Below are positions 9,024-19,119 of a DNA stretch of 64,000 nucleotides, one piece after another; position 1 is the stretch's first letter; every line of letters begins with the position of its first letter. The notes under the pieces were generated by a model, which did not search any database, was not told the origin of the DNA, and worked only from the letters and a program-made list of their open reading frames with translations. The translations under genes and the position numbers were made by a program. Source of the DNA: Yersinia frederiksenii ATCC 33641 (GTDB taxonomy: Bacteria; Pseudomonadota; Gammaproteobacteria; Enterobacterales; Enterobacteriaceae). The DNA lies in the NCBI RefSeq assembly GCF_000754805.1, contig NZ_KN150731.1, positions 62,001 through 126,000 on the forward strand, written 5' to 3'.

Positions 9024-11048
9024 ATGGCGAAGGTATTAATTTTTATTCGAATATTTGTAATTGGGATGATAACGCTACTGGCTGCTGTCTGTTATGCAGA
9101 AAAACCGGTATTTGTCCCACCAGCCGAGCGTGCATTACCATTCAGCGAAAGACCGTGGCAGAAGAATACCTTTGTGGTCATTGCTTACCACGATGTTGAA
9201 GATGATTCCGCCGACCAACGTTATTTGTCGGTACGCAGCAGCGCACTCAATGAGCAATTGGCTTGGTTAAAAGACAATCGTTATAACGTGGTTTCTGTGG
9301 ATCAAATCCTTGCAGCCCGCAATGGCGGCGCACCTTTACCTGATAAGGCCATTTTACTCACTTTTGATGATGGCTATAGCAGTTTTTACACCCGGGTTTA
9401 TCCATTATTAGAAGCTAATAATCTGAGTGCAGTGCTAGCCCCTGTTGGGACGTGGATCGACACGCCGTCCAATAAAAAGGTGGATTTTGGTGGCTTAAGT
9501 ACTGACCGAAGTCGCTTCCTGACCTGGAAACAGATCAGTGAAATGTCAAAATCAAAATTGATTGAAATCGGTGCGCATACTTATGCCTCACATTATGGCG
9601 TGATAGCCAATCCACAGGGGAATACCGAACCGGCTGCGGCTAATCTAATGTATGACCCTAAGACCAAAAAGTATGAAACTGAAACTGCCTTTAAGCAGCG
9701 GATGGAAAAAGATATTTCGCTGATCACTCAGCGCATCACTCAAGCTTCGGGGAAACCACCACGGGTTTGGGTTTGGCCTTACGGTGCGGCCAATGGCACA
9801 GTGATCAGCATTTTGCGTCAACATGGCTACCAGATGGCGATGACTCTGGAGCCGGGCATTGCTAACGTCAATGACCTGATGAATATTCCGCGTATTCTGA
9901 TCAGTAATAATCCATCCTTAAAAGATTTTGCCCAGTTGGTCACCTCCGTACAGGAAAAAGACATCATGCGGGTCGCGCATGTCGATTTGGATTATCTCTA
10001 CGATCCAGACCCCGTACAGGAAAGGGAGAATCTCGATAAATTAGTACAGCGAATTTCTGATTTACGGGTGACGACCGTGTTTTTACAAGCATTCTCTGAT
10101 CCGAAAGGGGATGGCAATATTCGCCAGGTTTACTTCCCAAATCGCTGGATACCGATGCGGCAAGACCTGTTCAACCGTGTGGCGTGGCAACTTGCGTCAC
10201 GTCCCGATGTTGATGTTTATGCCTGGATGCCGGTATTAGCATTTGAGATGGACCCGTCTCTACCGCGGATTCAGCGTATTGATCCAAAAACAGGCAAAAC
10301 CAGTATCGACCCGGACCAATACCGTCGCTTATCGCCATTTAGCCCGGAAGTCAGACAGCGCATTATTGATATCTACCGCGATATGGCTTACAGCGCGCCG
10401 ATTGATGGGGTCCTGTATCACGACGATGCCGTCATGTCTGATTTCGAAGATGCGTCCCCGGATGCTATCCGTGCATACGAAAAAGCCGGTTTCCCAGGCT
10501 CGATTGTTGAAATACGTAATGATCCAGAAACCATGGCACGCTGGACTCGCTATAAGAGTAAATACTTGGTTGATTTCACCAATGAATTGACTCGTCAAGT
10601 GCGTGACGTTCGTGGCCCGCAAGTGAAGTCAGCCCGTAATATATTTGCTATGCCGATTTTAGAACCGGAAAGTGAAGCATGGTTTGCCCAAAATCTTGAT
10701 GATTTCTTGGCTAACTATGATTGGGTTGCCCCAATGGCAATGCCGTTAATGGAGAAAGTGCCACTATCAGAATCTAACGAGTGGCTCTCTCAATTGGTTA
10801 ATAAAGTTGCGCAGCGCCCAGGCGCACTGAATAAGACTGTATTTGAACTGCAATCGAAGGACTGGACCAAACCTGAAGACAAAAATGCCATCAGTGGTCC
10901 GATACTGGCGGGATGGATGCGTCAGTTGCAGTTAAATGGCGCGCAAAATTTTGGTTACTATCCGGATAACTTTATCACTGGCGAACCACCGCTAAAAGAT
11001 GTCCGCCCTGTGCTATCTTCTGCCTGGTATCCTTTATATGATCGATAG
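9024..11048 (+). CDS. hmsF: HmsF (PgaB) PNAG N-deacetylase
   Basis: A 674-residue two-domain periplasmic protein. Domain 1 (about residues 45-300) is a family 4 polysaccharide deacetylase with [10 protein letters not shown] (the catalytic and metal Asp pair) and the metal-binding GAHTYASH histidines. Domain 2 (about 310-670) is the glycoside-hydrolase-like PgaB C-terminal domain with the acidic YHDDAVMSD segment. It removes acetyl groups from PNAG for export. The N-terminus has a signal sequence with a cysteine in AAVCYA, but the residue before Cys is Val, so lipidation as in E. coli PgaB is not certain. The stop overlaps the start of hmsR by 11 bases. Confidence 0.93.
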   Translation: MAKVLIFIRIFVIGMITLLAAVCYAEKPVFVPPAERALPFSERPWQKNTFVVIAYHDVEDDSADQRYLSVRSSALNEQLAWLKDNRYNVVSVDQILAARNGGAPLPDKAILLTFDDGYSSFYTRVYPLLEANNLSAVLAPVGTWIDTPSNKKVDFGGLSTDRSRFLTWKQISEMSKSKLIEIGAHTYASHYGVIANPQGNTEPAAANLMYDPKTKKYETETAFKQRMEKDISLITQRITQASGKPPRVWVWPYGAANGTVISILRQHGYQMAMTLEPGIANVNDLMNIPRILISNNPSLKDFAQLVTSVQEKDIMRVAHVDLDYLYDPDPVQERENLDKLVQRISDLRVTTVFLQAFSDPKGDGNIRQVYFPNRWIPMRQDLFNRVAWQLASRPDVDVYAWMPVLAFEMDPSLPRIQRIDPKTGKTSIDPDQYRRLSPFSPEVRQRIIDIYRDMAYSAPIDGVLYHDDAVMSDFEDASPDAIRAYEKAGFPGSIVEIRNDPETMARWTRYKSKYLVDFTNELTRQVRDVRGPQVKSARNIFAMPILEPESEAWFAQNLDDFLANYDWVAPMAMPLMEKVPLSESNEWLSQLVNKVAQRPGALNKTVFELQSKDWTKPEDKNAISGPILAGWMRQLQLNGAQNFGYYPDNFITGEPPLKDVRPVLSSAWYPLYDR

Positions 11049-12372
11049 AATTATTGCGTTACTCATCCTATGTCTGGTACTGAGTATTCCTGCGGGGATG
11101 ATCCTGCTCTTTACTGGCGATGTTCTGCTGAACTTTGTTTTCTTCTATCCGCTCTTTATGTCCGGAATTTGGATAACTGGCGGTGTTTATTTCTGGCTAC
11201 GTCGTGAAAGACATTGGCCGTGGGGCGATGATGTGCCTCCACCGGAGCTGAAAGGCAATCCGTTGGTATCCATTTTAATTCCTTGCTTTAATGAGGGATT
11301 GAATGCACGGGAAACTATTCACGCGGCATTGGCACAGACTTACACCAATATTGAAGTTATCGCCATCAACGATGGTTCCAGTGATGACACTGCACAAGTG
11401 TTAGATGCGATGTTGGTGGAAGACCCACGTCTACGTGTTATTCACCTGGCCCATAACCAAGGTAAGGCCATTGCCCTGCGCATGGGGACGGCGGCGGCAC
11501 GTAGCGAATATCTGGTGTGTATCGATGGCGATGCCTTGTTGGACAAGAATGCCGTGCCTTATCTGGTCGCACCACTCATTGCGAATCCACGTACGGGTGC
11601 GGTAACCGGGAACCCACGTATCCGTACACGTTCAACCTTGATTGGGCGTGTTCAGGTTGGTGAGTTTTCCTCTATCATCGGGCTGATTAAGCGGACTCAA
11701 CGAGTTTACGGTCAAGTATTCACAGTATCGGGTGTTGTCGCGGCTTTCCGTCGTAGGGCATTGGCCGATGTGGGCTACTGGAGCCCGGATATGATTACCG
11801 AAGACATCGATATCAGTTGGAAATTGCAAATAAGACACTGGTCGGTGTTCTTTGAACCACGGGGCCTGTGTTGGATTTTGATGCCAGAAACCTTACGAGG
11901 TCTATGGAAGCAACGTCTGCGTTGGGCCCAAGGTGGGGCTGAAGTCTTCCTGAAGAATATGTTCAAGCTGTGGCGCTGGCGTAATCGTCGGATGTGGCTG
12001 TTATTCCTTGAGTATTCACTGTCGATCACTTGGGCGTTTACCTATCTGTTCAGTATTATTCTGTTCCTGCTGGGCTTGGTTATTACATTGCCACCGGGAA
12101 TTCATGTGCAGACGGTCTTCCCACCAGCGTTTACCGGAATGGTATTGGCCCTGACCTGTCTGTTGCAGTTTGCTATCAGCTTGGTGATTGAGCGGCGCTA
12201 TGAACCTAAATTAGGGAATTCGCTATTCTGGATTATCTGGTATCCAATGGTTTACTGGATGTTAAGTCTGTTCACCACAGTGGTTTCGTTCCCCAAAGTC
12301 ATGCTCAATACCAAGCGTAAACGTGCGCGTTGGGTGAGCCCAGACCGCGGGATCGGGAGGGTTAAACCATGA
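11038..12372 (+). CDS. hmsR: HmsR (PgaC) PNAG synthase glycosyltransferase
   Basis: A 444-residue inner-membrane family 2 glycosyltransferase that polymerises UDP-GlcNAc into PNAG. Two N-terminal membrane segments precede the GT-A domain with [26 protein letters not shown] and QRLRWAQGG, the D, DxD, TED and QxxRW motifs of processive beta-synthases; more membrane segments follow. The ATG at 11038 lies inside the end of hmsF, and I prefer it to an earlier in-frame ATG because it matches the family N-terminus. In Yersinia and E. coli the synthase complex (with HmsS) is stimulated by cyclic di-GMP. Confidence 0.93.
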   Translation: MIDRIIALLILCLVLSIPAGMILLFTGDVLLNFVFFYPLFMSGIWITGGVYFWLRRERHWPWGDDVPPPELKGNPLVSILIPCFNEGLNARETIHAALAQTYTNIEVIAINDGSSDDTAQVLDAMLVEDPRLRVIHLAHNQGKAIALRMGTAAARSEYLVCIDGDALLDKNAVPYLVAPLIANPRTGAVTGNPRIRTRSTLIGRVQVGEFSSIIGLIKRTQRVYGQVFTVSGVVAAFRRRALADVGYWSPDMITEDIDISWKLQIRHWSVFFEPRGLCWILMPETLRGLWKQRLRWAQGGAEVFLKNMFKLWRWRNRRMWLLFLEYSLSITWAFTYLFSIILFLLGLVITLPPGIHVQTVFPPAFTGMVLALTCLLQFAISLVIERRYEPKLGNSLFWIIWYPMVYWMLSLFTTVVSFPKVMLNTKRKRARWVSPDRGIGRVKP

Positions 12373-12836
12373 GTGCACCTTTGATTCATACCGAACAGCG
12401 GACGATCCCCCGCTGGATCGATATTATTATTACGGCTTTGGCTTGGTTTGGTTTTATCTTCCTATTCGTGAAGGGCTTCTTGGATATGATCCATCGAGCA
12501 CCGAATATGGGGCCGATTCCATTCAGAGTGTATATTCTGGCAGGTCTAACGACCTTGGCATTGTATGCGGCGATTGCTGCATTTAATGCTGTGGTGCTGA
12601 TTGTTTGGGCTAAATATAACCAGGTGCGTTTTCAGGTTGAACGCCGTGGGCATCGGCCACATCTCAATGACGATGAATTGGCTGACAGCATGGAAATGTC
12701 AGGTGACATGATTGCCCAATTAAAAGCCGGTTCCTGTCTTACGTTGTATAACGATGAACACGGGCAACTGTTAGAAGTCAAAGAAGGGTTACAGCTCCCC
12801 ACTGTTGCGCCGGTAGTTAATTTACGCCGTGGGTAA
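12369..12836 (+). CDS. hmsS: HmsS (PgaD) PNAG synthase accessory subunit
   Basis: A 155-residue inner-membrane protein with two hydrophobic segments (about residues 20-40 and 55-80) and a charged cytoplasmic tail. It partners HmsR and is needed for synthase activity and its response to cyclic di-GMP. Its ATG overlaps the hmsR stop (ATGA). It ends the hmsHFRS operon, and a long hairpin lies directly downstream. Confidence 0.9.
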   Translation: MSAPLIHTEQRTIPRWIDIIITALAWFGFIFLFVKGFLDMIHRAPNMGPIPFRVYILAGLTTLALYAAIAAFNAVVLIVWAKYNQVRFQVERRGHRPHLNDDELADSMEMSGDMIAQLKAGSCLTLYNDEHGQLLEVKEGLQLPTVAPVVNLRRG

Positions 12837-12848
12837 GAGTTAATTATT

Positions 12849-12895
12849 CTGAATACCTGATAGTCAGTGTCTGTGCGCTTATATCGGGTATTCAG
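12849..12895 (+). terminator. Hairpin after hmsS
   Basis: A 14-bp stem with one G-U pair (12849-12862 with 12882-12895) and a 19-base loop, 12 bases after the hmsS stop. It lacks a clear T run, so it may be a processing or stability hairpin instead of an efficient intrinsic terminator. Confidence 0.5.
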
Positions 12896-13062
12896 TACCA
12901 GTCTTATATTCCTCCTTTAGCATAAATATCATCAATTTCTACTTTCCTATATTACTTCCGCTTTATATATTGCTATGATTTAGTGGAATTTATCTTGGCC
13001 GATAATGTTCGGATGATAATTATTGGTATTCCTCTGGCAGTTGATTACAACGGGAGTATGGA

Positions 13063-13770
13063 ATGAAACAAAACCACTTCGGACAAACTATCGGAGCAAA
13101 ATTAGCGCATTGGCAATCGGCGCAGCGACCTCAGCGGGATATTTTGCCCGGTCATTTTTGTTATCTGGCTCCGGTAGATGCAGATAAGCATGAAAAGTGT
13201 CTATATCAGGCATATCACATGGTAAAAGAAGCGAGTGATTGGACTTATTTTTATTGTGAACGGCCTGAAAATGAAGATGATTTCCACCAATATCTACAAA
13301 CATTAATTAATGCTAAAGATGCTTTTCATTACACAGTGGTTGATGCGCAATCAGGTCTTGCATTAGGAACTGTTGGGTTACAACGAATTGATGAAAATAA
13401 TGGTGTTATTGAGATAGGGTCAGTTAATTGGTCACCGCGATTAAAACGTCATTCAGCGGGCACTGAGGCCATCTATTTATTATTACATTATGTCTTCGAT
13501 AAGTTAGGTTATCGCCGGTGTGAGTGGAAATGTGATTCATTGAATGAGCCATCGAATGCGGCAGCATCCCGGTTCGGTTTTCAGTATGAAGGACAATTCC
13601 GGCAAGCTATTGTGACAAAAGGGCGTAATAGGGACACCAATTGGTATGCCATAACGGATCGTGAATGGCCATTAATTAAGCAGGCATTTAATGATTGGTT
13701 ATCTATGGATAATTTTGATGGACAAGGAAAGCAAAAAACAAGATTACAAGAATTAAGAATCAGTCGATAG
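13063..13770 (+). CDS. GNAT-family N-acetyltransferase
   Basis: A 235-residue RimJ/RimL-like acetyltransferase. The fold is indicated by GTVGLQRIDENNGVIEIGSV (beta-strand pair), a GTEAIYLLLHYVFDKLGYRR segment in the acetyl-CoA-binding region and the NEPSNAAASRFGFQYEG motif typical of this branch. It transfers acetyl from acetyl-CoA to an unidentified amine or protein N-terminus. GGGAG lies about ten bases before the ATG. The gene stands alone between hmsS and phoH. Confidence 0.82.
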   Translation: MKQNHFGQTIGAKLAHWQSAQRPQRDILPGHFCYLAPVDADKHEKCLYQAYHMVKEASDWTYFYCERPENEDDFHQYLQTLINAKDAFHYTVVDAQSGLALGTVGLQRIDENNGVIEIGSVNWSPRLKRHSAGTEAIYLLLHYVFDKLGYRRCEWKCDSLNEPSNAAASRFGFQYEGQFRQAIVTKGRNRDTNWYAITDREWPLIKQAFNDWLSMDNFDGQGKQKTRLQELRISR

Positions 13771-13832
13771 TGATTGCAAGGTTAATTATAGCTGACATTA
13801 TCTTGTTGTATTCTTTGACTATTATTAATACT

Positions 13833-13870
13833 CACCTTTACTTAAAACACACATAAGAACAGTAAAGGTG
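13833..13870 (+). terminator. Hairpin after the GNAT gene
   Basis: A perfect 10-bp inverted repeat (CACCTTTACT/AGTAAAGGTG) with an 18-base loop, about 60 bases downstream of the stop. A possible weak terminator. Confidence 0.4.
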
Positions 13871-14463
13871 GAATAATAAACCAAGTTTAATACGGGGAGC
13901 TTTGCAGGGCTAAATAGTATAGCGCGGAGTAAAGAATAATCAGAGTAAAAAATGAGCAAACGGTAAAAATATATTTTTTTACATTTAGATATCGCGAAAA
14001 TTAAGAGTGTCATTATACTGTAATCATCTGGCGGTATTTTTCACACGGTGCACAGCTTAGGCTGTTGTTTATCACTGCGGGGATCGCTAATGGTAGAGTC
14101 CATGATTGGGCTGTTAAGACAAGACCAAAGTTTCATGCAAGCGACTCGTTGTTACGAGGGCTCTCTCTTCGACTCTAAAATTTCAGTAGTACAGCCATTA
14201 CCTGTTCCAGCTATTTTTATATTAAAAATACTCTCGTTCCCTCAGCTCTTGTTCCTGGCATTAATATTACGTAATAACTCCCCTTGCGATACCGTAATCC
14301 CTCAAATGCTATTCTTACTCAAGTTATTTGGGGGCGTACATAATTCGCATTTTTCATCGGCTATTATTGGCTGCAAAGGAAGCCAAAACCTCATCTGTAT
14401 GTGAAACATAATCGCGCAGGCAATTTCTGCTGCGGTAGGTGAATCAAACTGAAAGGTGCCACT
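13871..14463. other. Unexplained region upstream of phoH
   Basis: About 590 bases with no convincing gene. A GTG-initiated reading frame at 14048-14404 has no ribosome-binding site and an unconvincing composition. A small hairpin (CTCGT/ACGAG) lies around 14153-14166. It could contain a long phoH leader or a small RNA, but nothing recognisable was found. Confidence 0.4.
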
Positions 14464-15252
14464 ATGGGAAGACAGAAAGCAGTGATCAAAGCTCGTCGTG
14501 AAGCGAAACGCGTAATTAGACGTGATTCACGTAGTCATCGTCAGCGTGAGGAAGAAAACGTGACATCGTTAGTACAAATGGGCGGTGTTGAATCAATAGG
14601 TATGGCACGGGATAGCCGTGATACCTCCGTTATTCAGGCGCGTACGGAAGCTCAAGGTCATTACTTATCAGCCATAGAAAGTAAACTACTCATCTTCGCC
14701 ACCGGTGAAGCAGGGTGTGGTAAAACCTTTATCAGCGCAGCCAAGGCTGCTGAAGCATTAATTCACAAAGAAGTTGATCGAATCATTGTGACGCGGCCTG
14801 TACTACAGGCAGATGAGGATCTGGGTTTTCTACCTGGTGATATCTCTGAGAAGTTCGCGCCTTATTTCCGTCCGGTGTATGACATTCTGTTGCGCCGACT
14901 CGGCTCTTCTTTCCTGCAATATTGCCTGCGGCCAGAGATTGGCAAGGTAGAAATTGCGCCTTTCGCCTATATGCGTGGGCGTACCTTTGAGAATGCGGTG
15001 GTGATCCTCGATGAGGCACAAAACGTAACCGCCAGCCAAATGAAGATGTTTCTGACCCGTCTTGGCGAAAATGTCACGGTTATCGTTAATGGTGATATCA
15101 CCCAATGCGACCTTCCGCGAGGAGTGAAATCAGGCCTTAGCGATGCGCTGGAGCGTTTTGCTGAGGATGAAATGATTGGCATCATTCGCTTCGATAAACA
15201 GGACTGTGTCCGTTCTGCACTGTGTCAGCACACCTTAAATGCCTATTCATAA
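14464..15252 (+). CDS. phoH: PhoH-family ATPase
   Basis: A 262-residue cytoplasmic P-loop protein. The Walker A motif is GEAGCGKT (about residues 80-87) and Walker B is VVILDEAQN, matching PhoH. A basic N-terminus (about 1-45) precedes the ATPase core. PhoH binds ATP and has been linked to RNA metabolism and phosphate starvation in E. coli. AAAGG precedes the ATG. The E. coli form is annotated longer at the N-terminus; this length equals the conserved core. A strong terminator separates it from convergent chaA. Confidence 0.88.
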   Translation: MGRQKAVIKARREAKRVIRRDSRSHRQREEENVTSLVQMGGVESIGMARDSRDTSVIQARTEAQGHYLSAIESKLLIFATGEAGCGKTFISAAKAAEALIHKEVDRIIVTRPVLQADEDLGFLPGDISEKFAPYFRPVYDILLRRLGSSFLQYCLRPEIGKVEIAPFAYMRGRTFENAVVILDEAQNVTASQMKMFLTRLGENVTVIVNGDITQCDLPRGVKSGLSDALERFAEDEMIGIIRFDKQDCVRSALCQHTLNAYS

Positions 15253-15282
15253 CTCAAGATTATGAATAGATGACCCGATAAA

Positions 15283-15313
15283 AAAGGGCCGGCGTGTTAA
15301 GCGCTGGCCCTTT
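15283..15313. terminator. Terminator between phoH and chaA
   Basis: A 12-bp stem (AAAGGGCCGGCG with CGCTGGCCCTTT, one G-U pair) around a seven-base loop, with A-rich and T-rich flanks. It lies between convergent genes and may work in both directions. Confidence 0.85.
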
Positions 15314-15343
15314 GCTTATTTAACAATTTTTTAAGTCATATCG

Positions 15344-16444
15344 CTACAGCATAATTGTCATCATATAAGCGGCAAATAGCGCCAGATGAGCAGTGCCGTT
15401 AAGCACGTTGGTTCTGCCGGTGGAGAATGAAATCTGTGACAGGATCAACACACTGACCATCACCACAATGTGAGGCGCTTCCAGACCAAAGGTCAACTCT
15501 TGCCCGGTCAGTACTGCAATCAAGGTTACCGCAGGAACCGTCAGAGAAATGGTTGCCAGCACTGAACCAAAGAACAGATTCATAGCCCGTTGTACCTGAT
15601 TGGCTAACACTGCTTTCAAAGCACCCAAACCTTCAGGTGACAGGATAAGCAAGGCTATCAGGAAACCGGTAAATTTAGCCGGGGCATTCAATTCTGTGAG
15701 CAGGGCTTCCAATGGGTTGGCATCAAACTTAGTCACTGCAATGACGGCAACCAAGTGAATCAAAAGCCAAATTGTGTGCCATAGGCTGCTATGAGATGAA
15801 GGCTTACCGTGGTGAGGGTCATCTCCTTCATCCTCATGTTCATAAACAAACAGGCTTTGGTGTGTTTTTGTTTGAATCAGCAGGAAAACACCATACATCG
15901 CCGCTGAAATGGCCGCGACGACCAGTGATTGCGCCACACTAAAATTCCCACCGGGCAAGGTGCTTGGCAGCACCAACACAATGATAGCTAACGGGAATAT
16001 AGCCATCAGATACTGTTTGATGCCGACCAGATTGACGTGTTGGGTAGCAAATTTGCGGCCACCAAGTAATAAGGACACCCCAACCAATCCCCCAATAACA
16101 ATCATGATGATGGAATAGAGAGTATCGCGCATCAGCGCTGGTGCAGCATCGCCGGTTGCCATCATCGCTGAGATCAAACTGACCTCAAGCATGACCACTG
16201 ACAGACTGAGGATCAACGAGCCATAGGGTTCACCCAACCGGTGTGCCAATACGTCGGCATGACGCACGACACTAAATGCACTGCTCAGAATACCGACCAG
16301 TGCAATCAGGTTAATAATGATGACGGCAGAAAAATTGCTGGTATTACCCCAGATATTAAGAATAACCAGCGCAATAATAGGCAGAATAAGGGAGTATTCG
16401 TGATGGCGAGATTTAGATCGGCCAGGATCATTTTGCGACTTCAT
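15344..16444 (-). CDS. chaA: ChaA Ca2+/Na+(K+)-proton antiporter
   Basis: A 366-residue inner-membrane CaCA-family antiporter that extrudes calcium, sodium or potassium in exchange for protons. The two signature repeats are visible: GEPYGSLILSLSVV with EVSLISAMMA, and LSPEGLGALKAVLANQVQR with FFGSVLATI. About eleven hydrophobic segments flank a short acidic/histidine-containing loop (HEDEGDDPHHGK, about residue 200). The ATG at 16444 is preferred to the GTG at 16453 because AGGAGT is well spaced only for the former; this also gives the 366-residue length of E. coli ChaA. Confidence 0.92.
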   Translation of the reverse strand: MKSQNDPGRSKSRHHEYSLILPIIALVILNIWGNTSNFSAVIIINLIALVGILSSAFSVVRHADVLAHRLGEPYGSLILSLSVVMLEVSLISAMMATGDAAPALMRDTLYSIIMIVIGGLVGVSLLLGGRKFATQHVNLVGIKQYLMAIFPLAIIVLVLPSTLPGGNFSVAQSLVVAAISAAMYGVFLLIQTKTHQSLFVYEHEDEGDDPHHGKPSSHSSLWHTIWLLIHLVAVIAVTKFDANPLEALLTELNAPAKFTGFLIALLILSPEGLGALKAVLANQVQRAMNLFFGSVLATISLTVPAVTLIAVLTGQELTFGLEAPHIVVMVSVLILSQISFSTGRTNVLNGTAHLALFAAYMMTIML

Positions 16445-16614
16445 TTCGAGCACACTCCTAGTAACTTTACTGCATTAAACAGGCATTAGAGCCATTTAAC
16501 GGTAATTAAGTGCCATATTGCAGGCTAAGTAGCTTTAAGACTAACAAATAACAGGGAATTGTCGCAGAAAATTTACAAGGTTTTAACGGGGAAGGGTAAA
16601 AAGAAAGATATCAA

Positions 16615-16641
16615 AATGGACATAGCAGAGTAATGTCCATT
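16615..16641 (-). terminator. Terminator after the siderophore-interacting protein gene
   Basis: A 9-bp perfect stem (AATGGACAT/ATGTCCATT) with a nine-base loop, followed on the minus strand by a short T run, just past the stop at 16664. Confidence 0.65.
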
Positions 16642-16663
16642 GATTTATAGAGATAAATGTAGC

Positions 16664-17500
16664 TTAGTCGTCGATATTGTCCATCACTTCATGGCGCTTG
16701 TGGTGATAATCTTCTTCATTCAGCCCTTCGCGCCAGTAGGGAACGGCATAAAGTTGTTGGCGTTCACAGCCTTTTTCACGGCGCAGATAACGGCGCAGTG
16801 CCACGACAAGTCTATCCTCACCCGCCAGCCAGAATGTGGCTTCGTCCATTAGCAAATCTAGCGAGCAAAATTGGGTGATGACATCATCCGTTTTCTCGGT
16901 GCCTCCGATGACCCAGCTCAGTTCAACACCCACGGGTTTAATCAGATTGAGCACATCGGCTGGTGTATCCACACGAATAATGGCATGGCCTTGTGCGTCG
17001 GCAGGCAATGTTTCCAATAATGCGGCAATAGCCGGGAGTGATGAGGGGTCGCCCACCAAATAGCTGTATGTCGCTGTTGGCAACATCGTTTCAGGACCAC
17101 CTGGATTGGTCATTCCCATCCAGTCACCGATTTTAGCATTACGAGCAAAATTCACCGCCGGGCCATGATGGTCATGAAGGGCAAATTCAATATCGATCTC
17201 ACCTTGTTCAGGGCGGACAGCGCGCACTGAATAGGTACGAACAATGGGGCGAACATCTGCTGCCGGCCAAACTGGACCTTTGTCACTTAGAACCGGCAAT
17301 TCCGGCTTTGTTTGGTGTGCTAGCGGCAGGAAAACTTTCAGATGCGCGCCAGCACAATCCGACGGGTAATTTTCTAATGTGGGACTATGAAAGGTAATTC
17401 GGCGCAAATGTGGGGAGGTATCGACAATCTTTTTTACCTGTATCAGGCGCGGCGGAGTTGGGCGATATTTGGATTTTGCTACGGTTGATTCTGTCGTCAC
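16664..17500 (-). CDS. Siderophore-interacting protein (FAD-dependent ferric reductase)
   Basis: A 278-residue protein of the ViuB/YqjH (SIP) family. The N-terminal FAD-binding barrel contains RPIVRTYSVRA; the C-terminal NAD(P)H-binding part includes SYLVGDPSSLPAIAALLETL and an FWLAGEDRLV segment followed by YLRREKG. It reduces ferric siderophores in the cytoplasm, releasing Fe(II). A Fur box sits about 90 bases upstream, so iron repression is expected. It complements fhuF elsewhere in the window, which represents the 2Fe-2S alternative for siderophore reduction. Confidence 0.88.
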   Translation of the reverse strand: MTTESTVAKSKYRPTPPRLIQVKKIVDTSPHLRRITFHSPTLENYPSDCAGAHLKVFLPLAHQTKPELPVLSDKGPVWPAADVRPIVRTYSVRAVRPEQGEIDIEFALHDHHGPAVNFARNAKIGDWMGMTNPGGPETMLPTATYSYLVGDPSSLPAIAALLETLPADAQGHAIIRVDTPADVLNLIKPVGVELSWVIGGTEKTDDVITQFCSLDLLMDEATFWLAGEDRLVVALRRYLRREKGCERQQLYAVPYWREGLNEEDYHHKRHEVMDNIDD

Positions 17501-17589
17501 AGTTTGTCCTTCTTATTTTATGGTGTTTTATTCTGGTCTATCAGCCAGTAAGGGCTAGGGTAGTGGGCTAAATGATACCATCAACCAAT

Positions 17590-17608
17590 GTTAATGATAA
17601 TTATTTGC
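17590..17608 (-). promoter_or_regulatory. Fur box upstream of the siderophore-interacting protein gene
   Basis: GTTAATGATAATTATTTGC matches about 15 of 19 Fur-consensus positions and lies about 90 bases before the start at 17500. Confidence 0.75.
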
Positions 17609-17663
17609 ATAAAAAGAATGTAAGGGAAACGAAAAACATCGTGCCCACGGGAGTGGGACAGAA

Positions 17664-17835
17664 TCATAAACTAACAAAGATGGTATTTAGCGGATGGCTT
17701 GCACCATAGCCGTGCGCCGAAAATGTATCCTTAAGCGCAACATGGTGACCACTGAAGGTCACAATACTCCAGATAAACAAGGTGAGAATCGCCGGTAAAT
17801 AGAGGCCAATGGTGTAAGTAAGCTCATCGGGTCAT
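17664..17835 (-). pseudogene. Remnant of a small membrane protein gene (frameshifted)
   Basis: On the minus strand one frame reads DELTYTIGLYLPAILTLF, then a Trp/Ser/Val-rich continuation, GHHVALKDTFSAHGYGASH and a TGA at 17664, a protein-like sequence with one membrane span. This frame has no start codon before the hydrophobic part. An AGGAG (17836-17840) is followed by ATGs at 17835 and 17827 that both lie in other frames. Removing one C from the CCC at 17829-17831 would give MTDELTYTIG. I read this as a small-protein gene broken by a one-base indel. A CCCAC/GTGGG hairpin (17644-17657) follows it. A chance open stretch remains possible. Confidence 0.4.
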
Positions 17836-18133
17836 CTCCTGTGCCGCATTCCTGTAACTTGAAATCAATTGGGCATATATTAAAAAGTAGTTGAATATAG
17901 CGAATTCTATTTATTGTCTTGGGCTTCACCAAATTTCAAAATTCTCGACGAAAGTGTATTGTCCTGATAAATAATATTATTTTTTCTCTTCTAATTAAAA
18001 CTCCGTGTTCAGCATCAGCCTTTTGCGTGACTTAGTACAAAAAAACATAAGAAACGGTTTTTTTGTATTTGTTTGTCACCGTTATCCCTCGTAAATCTGT
18101 GTATCAATCAGGATAAAATGAAAGAGGCTTAGT

Positions 18134-19090
18134 GTGAATTTCCAGCAGCTTAAAATTATTCGGGAATCAGCCCGTTGCAATTACAATTTGACTGAAGTTG
18201 CCAACACATTATTTACCTCACAATCGGGTGTTAGTCGGCATATCCGAGAGCTAGAAGAGGAGTTGGGTATTGAAATATTTATCCGACGCGGTAAGCGCTT
18301 GCTAGGGATGACCGAGCCGGGCAAAGAGTTGCTAACGGTAGCGGAACGTATGTTAAATGATGCCAACCAAATTCGCCGTTTGGCTGATGTATTCAGTAAT
18401 AATGATAGTGGTCAGTTACATATCGCGACCACTCATACCCAAGCACGTTATAGCTTGCCACGAGTGATTAAAGAGTTTCGTCTGCTGTATCCACAGGTCA
18501 AACTGGTTATCAGTCAGGGAACTCCACAAGAGATTGCCGCAATGTTGCAATCCGGTGAGGCGGACATTGGGATCGCCACTGAGCTGCTGCTGAGTGATGA
18601 GTCAGTGGCTGTATTCCCTTATTATCGCTGGCACCACGCGATTGTCGTACCGGAGAACCACCCGCTCACTCAAGAGAGCCATATCACACTGGAAACCTTA
18701 AGTCGTTTGCCATTAATAACCTATCGCCAAGGGATTACCGGGCGCTCTCGTTTGGATAATGCCTTCAAAAATGCTGGACTGATACCGGACATCGCACTGA
18801 GCGCACAAGATTCTGATGTGATTAAAACTTATGTCGAATTGGGACTGGGGGTCGGTATTCTGGCCGATATGTCCTATGAAGCACATCGCGATAAGGGGTT
18901 AGTGCGGCTGAATGCCGAGCATCTCTTTGATGCTAATACCGTTTGGTTAGGGCTAAAACGCGGTCAGTTACAACGTAACTTTATCTGGTTCTTTATCCAG
19001 CTCTGTAATCCAACACTGTCTCTGGATGATATTAAAGAGAAAGTGTTGGCTGAGGCGGCAGATGAAGTGGTGATCGATTACCAGATTTAG
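18134..19090 (+). CDS. cbl: Cbl, CysB-like regulator of sulfonate/sulfur-source genes
   Basis: A 318-residue LysR regulator. The start MNFQQLKIIRESA, the DNA-binding region LFTSQSGVSRHIRELEEELG and the C-terminal part ANTVWLGLKRGQLQRN are very close to E. coli Cbl and differ from CysB (MKLQQLRYI...). Cbl activates genes for use of sulfonates and other organosulfur compounds when sulfate and cysteine are low, and responds to adenylylsulfate. Translation starts at GTG with AAAGAGG upstream. No sulfonate genes adjoin it, so its targets are elsewhere. Confidence 0.9.
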   Translation: MNFQQLKIIRESARCNYNLTEVANTLFTSQSGVSRHIRELEEELGIEIFIRRGKRLLGMTEPGKELLTVAERMLNDANQIRRLADVFSNNDSGQLHIATTHTQARYSLPRVIKEFRLLYPQVKLVISQGTPQEIAAMLQSGEADIGIATELLLSDESVAVFPYYRWHHAIVVPENHPLTQESHITLETLSRLPLITYRQGITGRSRLDNAFKNAGLIPDIALSAQDSDVIKTYVELGLGVGILADMSYEAHRDKGLVRLNAEHLFDANTVWLGLKRGQLQRNFIWFFIQLCNPTLSLDDIKEKVLAEAADEVVIDYQI

Positions 19091-19119
19091 TGGCACTGGC
19101 TAACGGCTTGGGTGAAACA

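Noticed and set aside
14150-14190. tRNA-like fragment (TTCGACTCT resembling a T-loop)
   Set aside because: No acceptor, D or anticodon stems could be paired around it.
14048-14404. A 118-codon GTG-initiated reading frame upstream of phoH
   Set aside because: No ribosome-binding site, unconvincing amino-acid composition and no recognised motif; kept only as part of the unexplained region.
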